64,000 bases of DNA, taken from Brucella daejeonensis. GTDB lineage: Bacteria; Pseudomonadota; Alphaproteobacteria; Rhizobiales; Rhizobiaceae. The translations under genes were made by a program, and so were the position numbers. This document shows positions 37,604 through 46,049 of the stretch, piece after piece. The stretch is from assembly GCF_014199265.1 (NCBI RefSeq), contig NZ_JACIJG010000010.1:122910-186909 (forward strand), given 5' to 3'. Positions within the stretch are counted from its first letter, which is position 1, and every line of letters starts with the position of its first letter. The notes beneath the pieces are model-generated. The model saw only the letters and a program-made list of their open reading frames with translations. It made no database searches and was not told the DNA's origin.

Positions 37604-37661
37604 GGCAATGTCTCCTTCTCAAACCTTGACTCGGCCCAAACTGGTGGACCGTTGGCCGCGC

Positions 37662-37970
37662 TCAGGCGGCGTTCTGTAACGGGCGCGCGCGCTCAACCCG
37701 CTCGCGCTCCTTGGGCGTGTTCATCACCTCCCAAAGATCGCTGCGTCGCTGCACGTTGAGCCAGAAGTCCGGGCTGGTGCCGAACACACGGGCGAGGATC
37801 AGCGCCGTCGCCGCCGTCACGTTCCTGCGGTTGCCGCATAGTTCGTTGACGTGCTTGCGCTGGACGCCCATCGCCTCGGCGAGCGCGCCCTGTGTCAGCC
37901 CCATCGGCAGCATGAATTCTTCGGTCAGTATCTCGCCGACAGTCGCCGGCTTACGCTTGGTGGTCAGCAT
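37662..37970 (-). CDS. higA: HigA-type antitoxin (addiction module, XRE HTH)
   Basis: A 102-residue antitoxin of the HigA family. PATVGEILTEEFMLPMGLTQGALAEAMGVQRKHVNELCGNRR holds the helix-turn-helix and the family's opening motif, and TSPDFWLNVQRRSDLWE closes it. Start ATG at 37970. It follows higB by 13 bp, the toxin-first order typical of HigBA. It should bind and autoregulate the promoter upstream of higB and help keep the element in the population. Confidence 0.92.
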   Translation of the reverse strand: MLTTKRKPATVGEILTEEFMLPMGLTQGALAEAMGVQRKHVNELCGNRRNVTAATALILARVFGTSPDFWLNVQRRSDLWEVMNTPKERERVERARPLQNAA

Positions 37971-37983
37971 GGTTGCCTCGCTT

Positions 37984-38280
37984 TCATCGGTAGCTGTGAT
38001 CGTCCAGATAAATCCCGTCCGCCTCGCCGCGTTCACCATCCCAGCGGAAGATCAACCGCCATTGCTGGTTGACGCGGATCGAATGGAAACCTGCGAGATT
38101 GCCGCGCAGCTTCTCGAAGTGATTGCTGGGCGGCACGCGCAAGTCCTGATCGGTCACGGCATCGTCAATCATCTGGAGCTTGCGGAACAAGCGGGCTTCA
38201 AGATCGGATGGGATGTTGCGGGAACGAACATCATCCACAAAGAAAGCCCGAAGCCAGCCGTCCCGAAAGCCTACGATCAC
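37984..38280 (-). CDS. higB: HigB/RelE-type toxin
   Basis: A 98-residue RelE-superfamily toxin of the HigB (killer protein) branch. LEARLFRKLQMIDDAVTDQDLRVPPSNHFEKLRG and HSIRVNQQWRLIFRWD are the hallmarks. Family members cleave mRNA on the ribosome. Start is GTG at 38280 (MIVGF). It is upstream of higA in one transcript. Confidence 0.92.
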   Translation of the reverse strand: MIVGFRDGWLRAFFVDDVRSRNIPSDLEARLFRKLQMIDDAVTDQDLRVPPSNHFEKLRGNLAGFHSIRVNQQWRLIFRWDGERGEADGIYLDDHSYR

Positions 38281-38343
38281 AGGTTTACTCCGATATTGGG
38301 CATGTGTACCACTCTATAACTCATATTGCAATGGGGAAATGGC

Positions 38344-38601
38344 TCAGGAGCCGGAGCCAAATAATTCATCGAACAGGTCGCCGAACCATCGCTCGAACAC
38401 CTCGATTTCAGCTTCCGTGACCGGAACGGGATCGGGCCAGTCGTCGGTGACGGTCCATGTGCTGAGGTCGTGCTTGGGCGGCCTGCCGGGGAATGGCCAC
38501 GGATAGCCCAGCAATTCCTCAAGCTGCTCCGACGCCGTGGGCGGTCGTTTGGCGTGCCGGGTTGTCTTCGGCTTGTCGTCGTCCCTGCGGTCAATAATCA
38601 T
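38344..38601 (-). CDS. Small conserved-looking protein, unknown function
   Basis: An 85-residue acidic protein with no family I can name. It contains Trp/Pro-rich blocks (LLGYPWPFPGRPPKHDLSTWTVTDDWP) and a C-terminal EVFERWFGDLFDELFG. Start chosen: ATG at 38601, overlapping the last codons of the alpA-like gene, so translation is probably coupled. Its place between alpA and higB fits an element-maintenance role, but this is only position. Confidence 0.6.
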   Translation of the reverse strand: MIIDRRDDDKPKTTRHAKRPPTASEQLEELLGYPWPFPGRPPKHDLSTWTVTDDWPDPVPVTEAEIEVFERWFGDLFDELFGSGS

Positions 38602-38818
38602 CGAGGAAGTCGAACTCGTTACGCGAGCGTTGCCGCCACCCGGCGGGATCGGCAATCCAGCGGTTGATGTCGGATTCTCGCCATCCAGCGCCGTTGGTGC
38701 TGATCTTCAGTTGGGCCGGGAACGTGCCTTCGGCGATCTTGCGATAGATGGTGGACCGCGACAGACCCGTGCGAGCGCGGACGGTGTTAAAGCGGATGAT
38801 ACGGTCTGGTTGACGCAT
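38591..38818 (-). CDS. AlpA-family DNA-binding protein (excisionase-like)
   Basis: A 75-residue MerR-like/AlpA helix-turn-helix protein: RIIRFNTVRARTGLSRSTIYRKIAEGTFPAQLKI and WRESDINRWIADPAGW. AlpA-type proteins activate or direct excision of integrated elements and are common beside site-specific recombinases. Start ATG at 38818 has AGGAGG. The next gene overlaps its 3' end. Confidence 0.9.
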   Translation of the reverse strand: MRQPDRIIRFNTVRARTGLSRSTIYRKIAEGTFPAQLKISTNGAGWRESDINRWIADPAGWRQRSRNEFDFLDDY

Positions 38819-39139
38819 GATTGCGCTGCCTCCTGCTGGCTGTTTTTGACGATTGCAGAGACCAGACAGAGCAACGAATTGTCATTGCGCAACAGATATT
38901 TACCGTTCGTAGTGCTGTAGCGTAGAAACGGCGGTAAAAAGGAAAACCATACAGGCTGAAACCTCGGCCTCTGCCAAGGTCAATGCCGCGTGTGACGGAG
39001 AGTCTGCGGCCAAGACTGCGGCCTGATTCGAGACTGATGCCGAGTTCGCACCTACGCGGTCTTTGCAGCTTTGCGCCCAGCAGATACTGGCGCTGTATAT
39101 GGATGGGTGAGGCGCGTAAAGCAGAGGGCGAGCGGCGCG
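38819..39139. other. Gap with alpA promoter and traA remnant
   Basis: 321 bp with no intact gene. It holds the leftward promoter of the alpA gene, the decayed traA 3' end (38952-39047), and the rightward 5' region of the HEPN-LOTUS gene. Confidence 0.55.
38952..39047 (-). pseudogene. Remnant of a traA 3' end
   Basis: The minus-strand peptide ELGISLESGRSLGRRLSVTRG, then IDLGRGRGFSL, parallels the intact TraA C-terminus QLGISMDFDSGMRLGRQLAL, then SHGLGRGRGIGL. A 13-base stretch (CTGATGCCGAGTT) is identical in both. Sequence upstream does not match TraA. Confidence 0.7.
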
Positions 39140-40009
39140 ATGACAACATTATCGGACGATGCGCTGCAAACGATTCAGCGTGAAATACAGAGATTGCTGG
39201 GTCGATGCCTACTGCGACTGCAACAGTACGAACGCCTTATCAAGGCAATCGTGGCACATCACGAAATCTCGGGACCGCCTCACGCGCTGGAGGCGATCCG
39301 AGCGGCGCGCGTAACGGAGACCGCGCGCAAGACACTCGGCACACTGATCGGCGATCTCCTCGGATCGTATGTTGTCGTCAACGGCGATCAGACCGCACCC
39401 AAGGACACGATCAATTCATCTGAGGATACGGTTTCGTTCAATTTTCGGATGCAGTTGGGCCTATCCGACATAGATTTCGCCCGGACAGAAACTGAACTTA
39501 GAGAATTGGTGCTGCTGCGGAACAGCTTGGTTCACCACTTCATCGAAGAGCACGACCTCTGGAGCTTGGAGGGATGCCGTGGCGCTCACGGGGCGTTGCT
39601 CGCTGCCTACAGCCGCATCGACCAACACTTTGAACAGCTTCGCGGGTGGGCAGAACATATGGAACAAAGTCGGCGTCTGGCCGATGCTTTTGTCCGTTCG
39701 AATGAGTTTCGGGATTTGGTCATCAATGGCATTGCCCCGGACGGCAAGGTGGATTGGTCTGCCGCAGGCATCGTACGCGCCTTGCGGGAAGCTGCTAAGG
39801 AATTGGCTGTCGATGGGTGGGCATCTATCACGGAGGCGGGCAAGTGGATTGCCGAGCGGTTCCCAGAACAGCTACCTGCAAAATATGGATGCGGCAGTTG
39901 GCGTCAGGTCGTGCATGAATCGCGTGCCTTCGAGATTCGTTACCTTGATATGAATGGTAAGCGCGCTGCGCGGTATCGGGAAAAAGAGAAGCCTGCGACC
40001 TCGCGCTGA
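39140..40009 (+). CDS. Putative RNase: HEPN-like domain fused to OST-HTH/LOTUS domain
   Basis: A 289-residue soluble protein. The N-terminal approx. 170 residues are helical and contain R127-N-S-L-V-H132, an exact RNxxxH motif as in HEPN ribonucleases. Residues about 205-282 (GIVRALREAAKELAVDGWAS, AGKWIAERFPEQLPAKYGCG, SWRQVVHESRAFEIRYLD) match the OST-HTH/LOTUS fold, which binds RNA. Start ATG at 39140 is the first Met giving the complete HEPN-like part. It is on the opposite strand to traA and alpA and looks like inserted cargo. The RNase and defence role is inference from motifs. Confidence 0.72.
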   Translation: MTTLSDDALQTIQREIQRLLGRCLLRLQQYERLIKAIVAHHEISGPPHALEAIRAARVTETARKTLGTLIGDLLGSYVVVNGDQTAPKDTINSSEDTVSFNFRMQLGLSDIDFARTETELRELVLLRNSLVHHFIEEHDLWSLEGCRGAHGALLAAYSRIDQHFEQLRGWAEHMEQSRRLADAFVRSNEFRDLVINGIAPDGKVDWSAAGIVRALREAAKELAVDGWASITEAGKWIAERFPEQLPAKYGCGSWRQVVHESRAFEIRYLDMNGKRAARYREKEKPATSR

Positions 40010-40089
40010 AATACGTTGGCGCTGCGCGCGAAGGGGACAAAACTGGCAATCGCGCCCTCGGTGTCGAGTGGCACTATTCTTGGCGCACT

Positions 40090-43059
40090 CTACAATCCGA
40101 TGCCCCGTCCCCTGCCGAGACCGTGACTGAGGGCAAGTTGCCGCCCGAGCCTCATCCCTGAGTCGAAATCCATGCTGATGCCGAGTTGCTTCTTGCGGCC
40201 TTCGAGCAGGGATTCCATCTGCGGATCGCGTTCCAGACTCATCGCCATGTTGCCCATCTCCGCGCGCGCTGACCTGTAGCCGGAATAGTTGCCCGCCGCA
40301 TATTGCCGGTCGCCGGTCTGTTTGAGTTCCCGGAACCGTTCCACGAAACGGTCGGCGCGGCGCTCCGGGCTGGTCCGAATCTCGGTTTCGAGTTGGAGGG
40401 CGCGGATGGCGCGATTGACCTTGCCCGATCCCGCCTCATGGGCAAGGCTCTCATCCTTGGCATAGGCCGCTTCCGCGTCCTGCCAGCCATAGGGGCGCAC
40501 CTGATCGAATGCCCTGCGGGAATCGACCAGTTCTTCCCATTGCGCCGGGCTTGCCTTGCCCCCGGTATCCTCGGCGTTGAAGACCTGGCCGACGGCATGG
40601 GCATGACGAATGAGCGCCATTCTGCGGGCATGGCGCAAGGCATCCTCCGAGTCTATTCCGGCTTCCTTCGCCGCCGCTTCGATCTCCTGTCTTATCCCCC
40701 TGCCGGCCACCTCCCTTTCCGTCTCGTCTGCGCCGTCCCGAGGTTCGCGGACGCTCAAGATGATGTCGTTGATCCGGTCGAGAACTCTGTCTGGGACGTG
40801 TATCTGTTCAACGGCAACATCACGGGCGCGGAAGGTGATGCCGCGCCGCTCGGCATAGTCCTGCGCCGGGTCGTAATCCGTCGCCATATCCTTTGCCCCG
40901 TCGCACGACAGGGTGTTCACCAGCCTGTCCTGACTGGTGAAGTCGTCGCGGCCATAATGCAGGTCCATGCCGTCGCGGTGACGCGACAGGGCGACATAGC
41001 TGCCGTGGGCGTCCATGCCGGGTGTCGCCAGAACATGGGTGCGGTCCACGGTCATGCCCTGCGCCTTGTGGATGGTCGCGGCATAGCCGTGGTCGATGCG
41101 GTCGTAATCCTTGAGGTCGAACGCGATAGAGCGGCCATCGTCGGTCTGCACGCTCATGCTCTGCGTGCTGACCTGTTCGATGGTGCCGAGCGTGCCGTTC
41201 TTCACCCCAAGCCCGCGCTCGTTTTGCAGGAACATGACGCGATCACCGACGGCAAAGCTGCGTTCGCCACGCTCGACCATTACGCGCACGTCCTCGCCCA
41301 GATCGCCAGCCTCCCGCATCCGGTCGCGGGCGGCCTCGTTGAGTTCCCGCACCTCGGCATTGGTATGGGTGAGAATGATCCTGCTCGCGTCCGGTGACGC
41401 CTGCCGCTGACGGTCCCATCTGTCGATCAGATCGCCGCGCGCCTGTTCACGTGTTTCGGCGGAATGCACCATGTCGTGCGCGTCATAGGCGGCAATGGCA
41501 TTGCCGGTTCTGCCGCTCGCCAGACCGCGCGTGGCGTCACGCTGCCAGTCCTCGCGCTGGCGGCGCACTTCATGGATTTCGACGCCACCGTGACGCTCGT
41601 GGATGGACCGGAAAGCGGCACCGGCTTCGATGGATTGCAACTGCTGCGGATCGCCGACCAGCACGACCTTCGCGCCTGCGTCGGCGGCATGGGACAGAAC
41701 CCGCTCCAACTGCCGCGTGCCGACCATGCCCGCCTCGTCGATGACAAGCACGTCCCGGCTGGTGAGCATGTCGCGCCCGTTCTTCCAGCCATGTTCCATG
41801 CTGGCGATGGTGCGGGACGCAATGCCCGATCCACTTTCGAGATTTTCCGCCGCGATGCCGGACAGGGCAACGCCCCGGACCTCAAAGCCTGACGCCTCCC
41901 AAGCCTCGCGCGCCACGCCGAGCATGGCGCTCTTTCCCGTTCCGGCATAACCGACGACAATGCCAAGATCGCGCCCGTCCGTGACATGCGCAAGCGCCCG
42001 GGCCTGCTCGCCGGAAAGGACAAGGCCGCGCTGTTCGGCGCGCACAAGCGCCTCAATCCTGTCTCTGTCGTTCACCTCATGGCGTTCCCGTTCCGCCATC
42101 ATCTCTGCGGCGCGGTGCAGGCGCTGTTCGGCCTCGATCATATCGCGCGTGGTGAAGCGGTCCTCGCCGCGTCCGTCTTGCCCGAGTTCGACCAACTCGG
42201 GCGAACCGCGCATCGCGCCCATCACCTCGTTGAACTGCTCGATGCCGTCGCTGTGCCGGTGCGCGAACATCGCCATGTCTCGCCGCGTGAAAGTCGATTG
42301 CTGGTGCGTGATCGCGTCCAGCGCAATGGAAGGATCGGCAATGATACGTTCGCCATTGTTGCGCGCGATCTCCCGATGCATTTCCGCCCGGTCTGCGGCT
42401 TCAATGCCTTCGCCTTCGATGCGCTGTGCAGGCGCGCCGATCTGGCTTTGCGGCTCAAGCCCAATGCCCTGCGCCTCAAGGCTGCGATGGTCGACCCGGG
42501 CGTCGATGTCGAGTTCAGCCAGTCGCTCGTTGGCAAGCTCGGCCCATCGTTCCCGCCACCGCTCCACCATCTCCGTGCGGTTCCAGTCCCGAACCTTAGG
42601 ACCGAACCCGTCCTCGTTCACCGACCGCATGTTGAGCATGACATGCGCGTGGGGCTTCGGCATCCCGTCCTCGCCGATGTCCCAATGCACATTGAGGTCG
42701 GCGATCATGCCCTGATCGACAAACTCCGACTGGGCGAAGTCGCGGGCGAGATCGATACCTTGCGCCTGCGTCATCTCACGCGGAATGGCGAACTCCACCT
42801 CGCGGGCAAGCTGCGCATCCTTGCGCACCTCGAACGCCTCGACATCATTCCAGAGCCGTTCGCGGTCGCTCCATGCCTCTGGCGCGTTCTCCGGCAACAG
42901 CACCTCGGAATGAACGACACCGCGCTTGTTGGAAAAATCCTGCACGCGGTCCAGCCGCTCGTCGCGCATCCGCGAAGCCGAACGGTAGGCAGCGGAAGCC
43001 ACCGCACTGCTTCCGGCCTTGCGGCTGATGACCTTGACGTGAAGATGATAGATCGCCAT
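40090..43059 (-). CDS. traA: Ti-type conjugative relaxase/helicase TraA
   Basis: A 989-residue MobA/MobL relaxase joined to a RecD-like helicase. The N-terminal relaxase starts MAIYHLHVKVISRKAG and carries the metal-binding HAHVMLNMRSV. The helicase has the Walker A GYAGTGKSAMLG, a DEAG box (VLVIDEAGMVGTRQLE) and GDPQQLQSIEAG, and DRIDHGYAATIHKAQGMT. It nicks at oriT and unwinds the strand for transfer. Start chosen: ATG at 43059, the standard MAIYH start. oriT is expected upstream, between traA and traC. It may rely on another element's secretion system. Confidence 0.94.
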   Translation of the reverse strand: MAIYHLHVKVISRKAGSSAVASAAYRSASRMRDERLDRVQDFSNKRGVVHSEVLLPENAPEAWSDRERLWNDVEAFEVRKDAQLAREVEFAIPREMTQAQGIDLARDFAQSEFVDQGMIADLNVHWDIGEDGMPKPHAHVMLNMRSVNEDGFGPKVRDWNRTEMVERWRERWAELANERLAELDIDARVDHRSLEAQGIGLEPQSQIGAPAQRIEGEGIEAADRAEMHREIARNNGERIIADPSIALDAITHQQSTFTRRDMAMFAHRHSDGIEQFNEVMGAMRGSPELVELGQDGRGEDRFTTRDMIEAEQRLHRAAEMMAERERHEVNDRDRIEALVRAEQRGLVLSGEQARALAHVTDGRDLGIVVGYAGTGKSAMLGVAREAWEASGFEVRGVALSGIAAENLESGSGIASRTIASMEHGWKNGRDMLTSRDVLVIDEAGMVGTRQLERVLSHAADAGAKVVLVGDPQQLQSIEAGAAFRSIHERHGGVEIHEVRRQREDWQRDATRGLASGRTGNAIAAYDAHDMVHSAETREQARGDLIDRWDRQRQASPDASRIILTHTNAEVRELNEAARDRMREAGDLGEDVRVMVERGERSFAVGDRVMFLQNERGLGVKNGTLGTIEQVSTQSMSVQTDDGRSIAFDLKDYDRIDHGYAATIHKAQGMTVDRTHVLATPGMDAHGSYVALSRHRDGMDLHYGRDDFTSQDRLVNTLSCDGAKDMATDYDPAQDYAERRGITFRARDVAVEQIHVPDRVLDRINDIILSVREPRDGADETEREVAGRGIRQEIEAAAKEAGIDSEDALRHARRMALIRHAHAVGQVFNAEDTGGKASPAQWEELVDSRRAFDQVRPYGWQDAEAAYAKDESLAHEAGSGKVNRAIRALQLETEIRTSPERRADRFVERFRELKQTGDRQYAAGNYSGYRSARAEMGNMAMSLERDPQMESLLEGRKKQLGISMDFDSGMRLGRQLALSHGLGRGRGIGL

Positions 43060-43240
43060 CGCAATCAAGAAATGGCACGGCCAAGCGCACGTCGGAACGA
43101 CGTATAAGCGCGCCCTCCCTCGAAAAAATCTCGGGATGGACCGGGCCGTGCCAGACCGTCCCAGCAACAATACTGCGTTCCGCTGTCTGCGCAACTATCC
43201 TTGCTGCATCAACGACTTGCGACCGGGAAAGGACACGACG
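43060..43240. promoter_or_regulatory. traA-traC divergent region, probable oriT location
   Basis: In Ti-type systems oriT lies between divergent traA and traC. This 181-bp gap has that position and shows short GC-rich blocks and the shared promoters. I could not identify a nic consensus with certainty. Confidence 0.35.
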
Positions 43241-43567
43241 ATGCGGAAACCGAGAGACTATGACGCGGAACTCAAGGCGCTTGAGGACAAGGCGCGGGAA
43301 CTCAAGATACGGAAGGTGCAGCAGTTTGGCGAACTGGTCATCGCCACTGGGGCCGATGGCCTCACCGCCGACGAATTGGCCGGTGCGCTCGTCGCGCTGG
43401 CCGAAACCAAGGATGCCGGAAAGAGGGAGGCATGGGCGAAACGCGGGGCAGCGTTCTTTCGTGGCAGGTCGCGGCGAACTGCATCGGCGTCTGATCGCGA
43501 CGCTGGCGGCGCTGCAACGCAATCGGGCGGCGCGCAACCGGCATCAGGCGGCGCGGGCGCGGCATGA
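43241..43567 (+). CDS. traC: Conjugal transfer protein TraC
   Basis: A 108-residue protein with the TraC pattern: MRKPRDYDAELKALEDKARE, LKIRKVQQFGELVIATGAD and LTADELAGALVALAETKDA. It is an accessory relaxosome protein in Ti-type transfer systems. Start ATG at 43241 follows AAAGGA. The C-terminus is an Ala/Gly/Ser-rich tail. It is divergent from traA and 1 nt before traD. Confidence 0.88.
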   Translation: MRKPRDYDAELKALEDKARELKIRKVQQFGELVIATGADGLTADELAGALVALAETKDAGKREAWAKRGAAFFRGRSRRTASASDRDAGGAATQSGGAQPASGGAGAA

Positions 43568-43568
43568 C

Positions 43569-43835
43569 ATGCGGACATGGCAGGTCGAGCGCCGCAGACG
43601 CACGCGGTATTTGATCGAACTAGGCGGTCTCGTCGTCAAGGCCGGGATAGTGGACCTGACCGGCAATGACCGCGCCATGATCTACGGCGCGATGATCTGG
43701 ATCGCCGAAAAGCTCAAGAGCGAGGACGGCGAACACGCGCGCGGCGTCTGGACAAAGCTAGGAAAGATGGCGTTCGAGATGGAGCGTTCGGCAGGCCCGA
43801 ACGACAGAGTGCAGTCGCAGCAGGATCGGGCGTGA
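43569..43835 (+). CDS. traD: Conjugal transfer protein TraD
   Basis: An 88-residue TraD-like protein: MRTWQVERRRRTRYLIELGG, LVVKAGIVDLTGNDRAMIYG, AMIWIAEKLKSE. In Ti-type systems traC-traD-traG is an operon; here traG is not found after it. The frame extends upstream through traC, but ATG at 43569, one base after the traC stop, gives a protein of normal size. Confidence 0.85.
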   Translation: MRTWQVERRRRTRYLIELGGLVVKAGIVDLTGNDRAMIYGAMIWIAEKLKSEDGEHARGVWTKLGKMAFEMERSAGPNDRVQSQQDRA

Positions 43836-43987
43836 CCGATGGCGGGCGGCGCGGAGACCCCACATATCGCAGCGCCGCCCGCCATCGCGCGGCAACGCCG
43901 CGCAAAAACGGTGAGCATCAGGGCGTTGTGCTGCCGTGGTGGCTTGTGCGATCTTGCCATTATTGCGTTGGAAAGGGCGAATACTGA

Positions 43988-44707
43988 ATGCGGGATCAAT
44001 ATGCTGGGGATGTGAGTGATGTAATCAAATTTGCCTTCCTCCGCGCCCTTGCAGGCAAGGATAGAACACTAGGCATCGCATGGTATTACGCCCCGAGTCA
44101 CGATGGTCGGTCAGATGGTCGGCATCTTGAATGGCGAGACGAAGCGGCGTGGCGCACGCTTGATGAGGAACTGCACACAGGTCTTGCAACCTTGCCGGAA
44201 CGCAGCGTGGCCGCCCTCGAACAGGCGATGATCTGGCCGGAAGGTGCACTGTTTCATCGCGAGCCTGTGCCATCCCGAGTCGAACGACATGCGTGGGGAG
44301 TACGCAAGCGGAGCGCGCTTGATGCTGCCGACATTCTGTTCCTCGATCCCGACAACGGCATAGGCGGAGAAACCGAGAAACACGCGACCTTCTCGGAGGT
44401 CCGGCTGTTGCGCAGGCCCGGACGCGCCATCGTCTTCATCACATTTCCGGGCCGGAGCATGACGCACGATGCCCTTTTGAAGCAGTTGCATGAACGGCTC
44501 TCTATCGAAACGGGCACCGATAACATCGCCACACTGCGAACCAACGTGTCGGTGCCACGCGCCGCTGGCTCGTCGTCTTATGTGCAGCGCCAGCGCTGGT
44601 TTACAGTCATCGACCCTGACGCCGAACTGATGGCTAGGGCGCACGCTTTTGCTACTGCGCTTGCATCTGTTCCCCGCGTCCGCGCGAAATTGGAATGTCT
44701 GACGTGA
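43988..44707 (+). CDS. Conserved protein of unknown function with DPDNG motif (operon gene 1)
   Basis: A 239-residue protein. Its opening (DQYAGDVSDVIKFAFLRAL) and the later LDAADILFLDPDNGIGG recall a family of approx. 230-residue bacterial proteins starting NQYxGDxxDxxKY, whose function I do not know. The DPDNG segment and flanking strands (RAIVFITFPGRSM) could be a nucleotide or SAM pocket; this is inference. Start ATG at 43988. It overlaps the next gene by 13 bp, which points to one operon with the following three genes. Confidence 0.7.
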   Translation: MRDQYAGDVSDVIKFAFLRALAGKDRTLGIAWYYAPSHDGRSDGRHLEWRDEAAWRTLDEELHTGLATLPERSVAALEQAMIWPEGALFHREPVPSRVERHAWGVRKRSALDAADILFLDPDNGIGGETEKHATFSEVRLLRRPGRAIVFITFPGRSMTHDALLKQLHERLSIETGTDNIATLRTNVSVPRAAGSSSYVQRQRWFTVIDPDAELMARAHAFATALASVPRVRAKLECLT

Positions 44708-45291
44708 GCGTTTCCGAGAACATCCGCGCGTTGGCGCGCGAAGGGTTGAAGGTTGCCGAGATTGCAAGGCGACTGGGGATTCGTTACCAGCATGCCTACA
44801 ATGTGTTGAAGCAGTCTCCTGCGCCGTCGTCGGCTGCTGCACGGGACAGTCAAAGGAAGGTGTCACTCGACCTAACCGACGCCCTTGTTCTCGTTTCATG
44901 TGTGAGTCAAAAGCTCACCCGACCAGCTCCTGCACAACTGCTTTATCGTTCGGAATGGTTCCTCAAAGTGCGGAAGGTGGTCGAAAGCCAAAAGGCTGAC
45001 TGGCTTATACTGTCCGCACTCCACGGCGTGATCGCGCCGGATACAGAAATTGCCCCTTATGAAAAAACGCTCAATACCGCTGACGTGATTGAGCGCCGCG
45101 CATGGGCAGAAAACACTCTCCGACAATTAGGCCCACATCTGATCGGACGGCGACGGGTCGTGATATTTGCTGGACAACGCTATCGCGAGTTTCTGGTCCC
45201 CGCATTGCACGACGACGGTTACGAAGTGGACGTGCCAATGGCGAACCTGCGTATTGGAGAACAATTGGCATGGCTGACCTCGCGATCATGA
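44695..45291 (+). CDS. HTH plus YaaA/DUF6884-like protein (operon gene 2)
   Basis: A 198-residue protein. Residues 1-40 form a helix-turn-helix (ENIRALAREGLKVAEIARRLGIRYQHAYNVL). From about 60 it has LVLVSCVSQKLTRPAPAQLLYRSEWFLK, WLILSALHGVIAPDTEIAPYEKTL and FAGQRYREFLVPAL, the pattern of DUF6884/YaaA-like proteins. YaaA binds DNA and protects against peroxide; DUF6884 genes are often phage- or island-borne. The fusion to an HTH suggests DNA targeting. Overlaps both neighbours. Confidence 0.7.
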   Translation: MSDVSVSENIRALAREGLKVAEIARRLGIRYQHAYNVLKQSPAPSSAAARDSQRKVSLDLTDALVLVSCVSQKLTRPAPAQLLYRSEWFLKVRKVVESQKADWLILSALHGVIAPDTEIAPYEKTLNTADVIERRAWAENTLRQLGPHLIGRRRVVIFAGQRYREFLVPALHDDGYEVDVPMANLRIGEQLAWLTSRS

Positions 45292-46019
45292 GCAGGACAG
45301 ATGATCTTAACCGCCTGTATCGGATCTTGGACCGGCTGGAAGTTCTGACGGGTGGCAAAAGGTTTCTGGCTCAACTTCCCCCTTCGAGAACTTGGCCGCG
45401 AAGGGGTGTTTATTTCTTCTTTGAGCCGGGCGAAACCCGTACAGGCAGCGGTCACGGCCCGAGGCTCGTCCGTGTAGGCACGCATGCTTTGGGTGCTGGC
45501 GCGCGCTCAACCCTACATCAACGTCTGCGCCAGCACGCTGGCAGGTCGTCCAGCCTCGGCGGAAACCATCGGGGGTCAATCTTCAGATTGCTTGTTGGCG
45601 AGGCTCTAATCGCTCGTGGTGACTGCCCGGAGTGTCCGTCTTGGGGGGTGAAAGGCGATATTGGGAAGGCTGCGGAAATGCTGACCATGCAAAGGGCCGA
45701 GTTGGCAGCCGCTGAGGCACCAATTGAAGCCGCCGTATCTGAGTATTTGGGTAGACTTCCCTTTTTGTGGCTTCCCGTGGACGATGAGCCGGGGCCTGCC
45801 TCCCTACGTGGTTACATCGAGCGGAATGCGATTGCGCTCACAAGCGGCCTGCACGAGCCGATGATTGATCCACCCTCACCGTCATGGCTGGGCTTCCGTT
45901 CGGGCAGGGATAAGGTCCGCCGCTCCGGCCTTTGGAACCAGCGACATGTAGATGAGAACTACGAGCCTCGCTTTCTCGATGTGCTGGAAACAGCTATCGA
46001 ACGCAGTACAGATTCGTAG
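45270..46019 (+). CDS. GIY-YIG-like protein (operon gene 3)
   Basis: A 249-residue protein. RGVYFFFEPGETRTGSGHGP, RLVRVGTHALGAGARSTLHQ and RLRQHAG follow the GIY-YIG order: GxYFF strand, VRVGTHA in place of YIG, then a helix with Arg and His. The catalytic Glu would be near the end (candidate in EALIARGD or later). Such folds cut DNA. Start chosen: ATG at 45270, with GGAG upstream and 22 bp inside gene 2; ATG at 45288 overlaps the stop as ATGA and is an alternative. Confidence 0.65.
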   Translation: MADLAIMSRTDDLNRLYRILDRLEVLTGGKRFLAQLPPSRTWPRRGVYFFFEPGETRTGSGHGPRLVRVGTHALGAGARSTLHQRLRQHAGRSSSLGGNHRGSIFRLLVGEALIARGDCPECPSWGVKGDIGKAAEMLTMQRAELAAAEAPIEAAVSEYLGRLPFLWLPVDDEPGPASLRGYIERNAIALTSGLHEPMIDPPSPSWLGFRSGRDKVRRSGLWNQRHVDENYEPRFLDVLETAIERSTDS

Positions 46020-46049
46020 AACGATAGAGCAAATAGGGAAATACAGAGC

